This document shows, in pieces, positions 61,401 through 64,000 of a DNA stretch of 64,000 nucleotides. The notes under the pieces are model-generated. The model was not told the DNA's origin and ran no database searches. It saw only the letters and a list, made by a program, of their open reading frames with translations. The DNA comes from Aurifilum marmelostoma (lineage: Eukaryota; Ascomycota; Sordariomycetes; Diaporthales; Cryphonectriaceae): contig JAMXSV010000004.1 of NCBI GenBank assembly GCA_027559495.1, forward strand, positions 609,001 to 673,000, written 5' to 3'. Numbering within the stretch: position 1 is the first letter of the stretch; each line of letters opens with the position of its first letter. Both the position numbers and the translations under genes were made by a program.

Positions 61401-61929
61401 AAAAATAAAAGAGACAAAATGATCTTTCCCAGGAAGAGCAGCTCATTAGCCAACATCCAACGAACCACCTTGTCCATAGATGGGATGCGATGTCTCGGAC
61501 AGAGGCGTGAGCAATAGGCCTACAACATAGGAAGACAAAGCGTCTGCTTGCTCGTCGGTGAAATATGAGGTCGACATGATACTGAACGCTCTCTTCCCAG
61601 GCGACGACGCAAGCGGAGTAACTGTCTGTGGTTAGCGTTCCCATAAGCGGCGTGAGATGCCGTGACACGCCTGGATCCATGGCGCGCATGGCAGGCGCGA
61701 TCTCAGCAGTGGGGACAGCGGCCCCGATAAGGATCCTTATCGGAGGAATTTCACGTTCTAGCCGTCATCAGGTCGACTTTTCTTGTGACTGCGAATTTGA
61801 CAAGCACGACAGCCTCAGAAGAAAAAGACAATCGCCTTAAAGGGACTGCGACATGATACTGAGGGCACAATAACTTGTTTGACCCTGCAGAAGATCCGTC
61901 CTTGCAGAGCAGCCTAAGGCCACCCATCT
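58430..61929. other. Intergenic region
   Basis: About 3.5 kb with no recognisable gene. It contains a CT tract (58677-58704), a G-run (59084-59107), T-runs (59668-59686), a perfect 11-bp inverted repeat (59968-59994), a C-run (60820-60831) and A-runs (61325-61425). Open frames up to 136 codons are low-complexity and have no partners in neighbouring frames. Confidence 0.5.
59968..59994. repeat. Perfect 11-bp inverted repeat
   Basis: GTACAGTACAT, a CTGGC loop, then ATGTACTGTAC. The transcript or single strand could fold into an 11-bp hairpin with a 5-nt loop. Confidence 0.75.
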
Positions 61930-63313
61930 ATGGCGCAGAACGCCGCGGTGCCAGCGACTTACAAGATGTCGCCTTCCGAGAAGCCAGATGCCAGACACGG
62001 CCAGACCAGCACAGAACGCCTTTCGCCGTTGACACAGTCAAGAGAGCTGGGAGAGTCGATACCAGAGGCGCGACGACAGGATCTACAAGAAAAGCCAATT
62101 GTAGCACCGTCGTTTGCAAGATCATGGCACCATCTGGTCGCAGGAGCGTAAGGCACATCACACCACACCCAGCCCAGCCCAGCCCAGTTCCCCTCCTTGG
62201 ACCCTGATGGACATCGGATCTGATCTGTTTCTTCGCAATATGAGATATACAGTGTCGGTGGGATGACAGCCGCGACCCTTACCGCGCCCCTCGACGTCCT
62301 CAAGACCCGCCTCCAGTCCGATTTCTACCAGGCACAGCTGCGAGCATCCCGCGCCGCCCACGCCCATGTCCACATGAACCCGCTGCGCGCATCTGTGTTC
62401 CACCTCACAGAGACGCTGCAGATCCTCGGCGCCGTTCAGAAGCAGGAGGGCTGGCGCGCGCTCTTCAAGGGTCTGGGCCCTAATCTGGTCGGCGTCATAC
62501 CTGCGCGGTCCATCAACTTTTACGTCTACGGCAATGGCAAGCTCTGGATATCCGAGTATCTGAATGGTGGTCGCGAGGCTGCCTGGGTGCACCTGAGCGC
62601 GGGCATGGCGGCGGGTATTGCCACGAGCACGGCCACGAACCCCATCTGGCTCGTCAAGACCCGGCTCCAGCTCGACAAGAACGTCGCCGAGCGCGTCGGC
62701 CACGCCGCCGCCAGGCAGTATAAGAACAGCATGGACTGTATACGGCAGGTCTTCCGGGACGAGGGCTTCCGCGGTTTTTTCAAGGGCATGAGCGCGAGCT
62801 ACCTTGGTGCCTCCGAGTCCACCCTGCAGTGGGTGCTATACGAGCAGATGAAGAAGTCGCTGCGGCACAGGGAGGAGCGCATAGCCGCAAGCGGCCGCGA
62901 AAAGACCTGGTGGGACACCACTGTCGACCACACGGGCAAGGCTGGCGCGGCGGGCGGCGCAAAGCTGATCGCCGCCATCCTGGCCTACCCGCATGAGGTG
63001 GGTTTGCCCCTTCCTCTCTCACACACACACTCACACACACCAGGGCCACGTTGTTTTGAGTTAGTAGCTGACGCCGTCTTCTTCTTGGTGTGTTCTCTAG
63101 GTTGCGAGGACAAGATTACGACAGGCGCCCCTGGCAGACGGGCGTTTAAAATACACGGGCCTGGTCCAATGTTTCAAGCTCGTATGGAAGGAGGAGGGTC
63201 TGGTCGGCCTGTACGGCGGACTGACGCCTCACCTGCTGCGGACGGTGCCCAGTGCTGCCATCATGTTTGGTATGTACGAGGTCATACTTCGACTCTTTGA
63301 CAGCCCATCGTGA
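61930..63313 (+). CDS. Mitochondrial carrier, Rim2-type pyrimidine nucleotide transporter
   Basis: Inner-membrane solute carrier of 391 aa. Exons are 61930-62147, 62253-62997 and 63101-63313; introns start GTAAGG and GTGGGT and join the frames exactly. The three mitochondrial carrier repeats each begin with the PX[D/E]XX[K/R] signature: APLDVLKTR, NPIWLVKTR and YPHEVARTR, the third split by intron 2. HLVAGAVGGMTAATLTAPLDVLKTRLQSD before a long first matrix loop, and NPIWLVKTRLQLDK in repeat two, match Rim2/SLC25A33-36, which exchange pyrimidine (deoxy)nucleotides for mitochondrial DNA and RNA synthesis. The N-terminal ~60 residues are polar and variable, and a second in-frame Met lies 12 codons in. 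Other carriers such as NAD or FAD transporters share the W in motif two, so the substrate is inferred. Confidence 0.92.
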
Positions 63314-64000
63314 GACAAACGGGGACAACATCATCACAGGAAGCCACAGCACAGCTACCTGGCGCGAGGGGACGTCGACGACGGAGGCGCCAGCCTACCG
63401 GGTGACTGTAACATGACACGCGACGGGGGTGCGATAGGGCATCTTTCTTGAGGACCTGCTCTACGGCGGCGTTTTATTTTTCCAAAGAAAAGAAATGGAC
63501 CTCTTCACTCTGGACACATCTGGGAACGGTGCTAGGCTGTACTTGTAGGATAGAGAACATACCATAGACTGGGACACCTTGTATCTTGGTCAGGAGCCTT
63601 GGGGGGGGAAAAAGACTACCTACAAGGCGTTCGAGGGGGCAGGAAAATGAATAACATGTAGGTACAAGAGCGGACATTTACGAAGAGTTCATTCGGATCA
63701 TTTCCGTTTGAAATGTGTCGATAGGATATGTGGACTGGTGTCAACTTCTCAAATTCGATACGCGCATCCACGCCCTAGACGTATATATCAATATACACAA
63801 CACACCATTCTCAGTCATTGATCCTTTTTGTATATGATATTGGACGCGTTGTCAATTGGCCGACGTGACGAGCCGTGCATGACACACCAACCAGGCAGCA
63901 AAGGGGATTGAGAGGATGAAGATGGGCCAAGCAAAGTCCAATAAAATCGACTTCTACCACTACCAACAGCAATGACCTTCTTGATAGCGCCTAGAAGATA
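63314..64000. other. Downstream flank
   Basis: The 3' flank of the carrier gene to the end of the window. A G-run (63601-63608) is the only notable feature. No gene is seen. Confidence 0.5.

Noticed and set aside
1..64000. tRNA or rRNA genes and transposase or reverse transcriptase genes
   Set aside because: I looked for B-box-like GGTTCGA words, rRNA stretches and transposon protein motifs and found none convincing. A tRNA search program would settle the first point.

Overview
This window is nuclear DNA from a filamentous ascomycete (Pezizomycotina, most likely Sordariomycetes). Genes carry short introns of about 60-170 bp with GT...AG ends and occasional CTAAC-type branch sites. A QDE-1-type RNA-dependent RNA polymerase is present, and two multidomain iterative type I polyketide synthases are among the genes. 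Intergenic DNA is rich in microsatellites and G/C or A/T homopolymers. I cannot name the species from sequence alone. All exon boundaries were worked out by hand from reading-frame continuity and splice signals.

Layout. 0.5-4.2 kb: RNA-dependent RNA polymerase (+). 6.6-7.7 kb: an AKR7-like aldo-keto reductase (+). 8.3-11.7 kb: a gene-free block with strong CTAG enrichment and a 640-bp compound microsatellite. 12.2-13.4 kb: a second aldo-keto reductase (-). 14.4-21.7 kb: a highly reducing PKS (-). 21.7-25.0 kb: the shared divergent upstream region. 25.0-32.1 kb: a non-reducing PKS (+). 34.0-35.2 kb and 40.0-41.6 kb: two hypothetical genes (-) that resemble fungal PD-(D/E)XK-like families. Housekeeping genes follow: ATG3 (-, 37.1-38.4), a VHS-GAT protein (-, 43.3-45.4), UBP6/USP14 (-, 47.0-48.8), ARPC4 (+, 49.3-50.1), a large Q/N-rich protein with RRM-like regions (+, 52.3-55.6), an unrecognised 207-aa protein (-, 57.7-58.4) and a RIM2-type mitochondrial carrier (+, 61.9-63.3).

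The system of interest is the divergent PKS pair. The highly reducing enzyme reads KS-AT-DH-(degenerate methyltransferase region)-ER-KR-ACP with no release domain. The non-reducing enzyme reads SAT-KS-AT-PT-ACP-ACP-TE with no methyltransferase or reductase end. This is the arrangement of collaborating synthases in which a reduced starter chain passes to the SAT of the partner and is released by a thioesterase, as in resorcylic or dihydroxyphenylacetic acid lactones and alkylresorcylates. The two aldo-keto reductases are the only candidate tailoring genes; no P450, halogenase, O-methyltransferase, transporter or pathway regulator is visible. The non-reducing PKS has linkers of strongly alternating charge around its ACPs.

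A recurrent feature needs caution. Four reading-frame shifts, each explained by one extra G/C in a run of five to seven, interrupt otherwise coherent coding sequence: two in the highly reducing PKS, one in the 40-41 kb gene, one in the RRM-like gene. A fifth may alter the C-terminus of the RNA polymerase. A homopolymer artefact is the simplest reading, but true inactivation of the PKS cannot be excluded.
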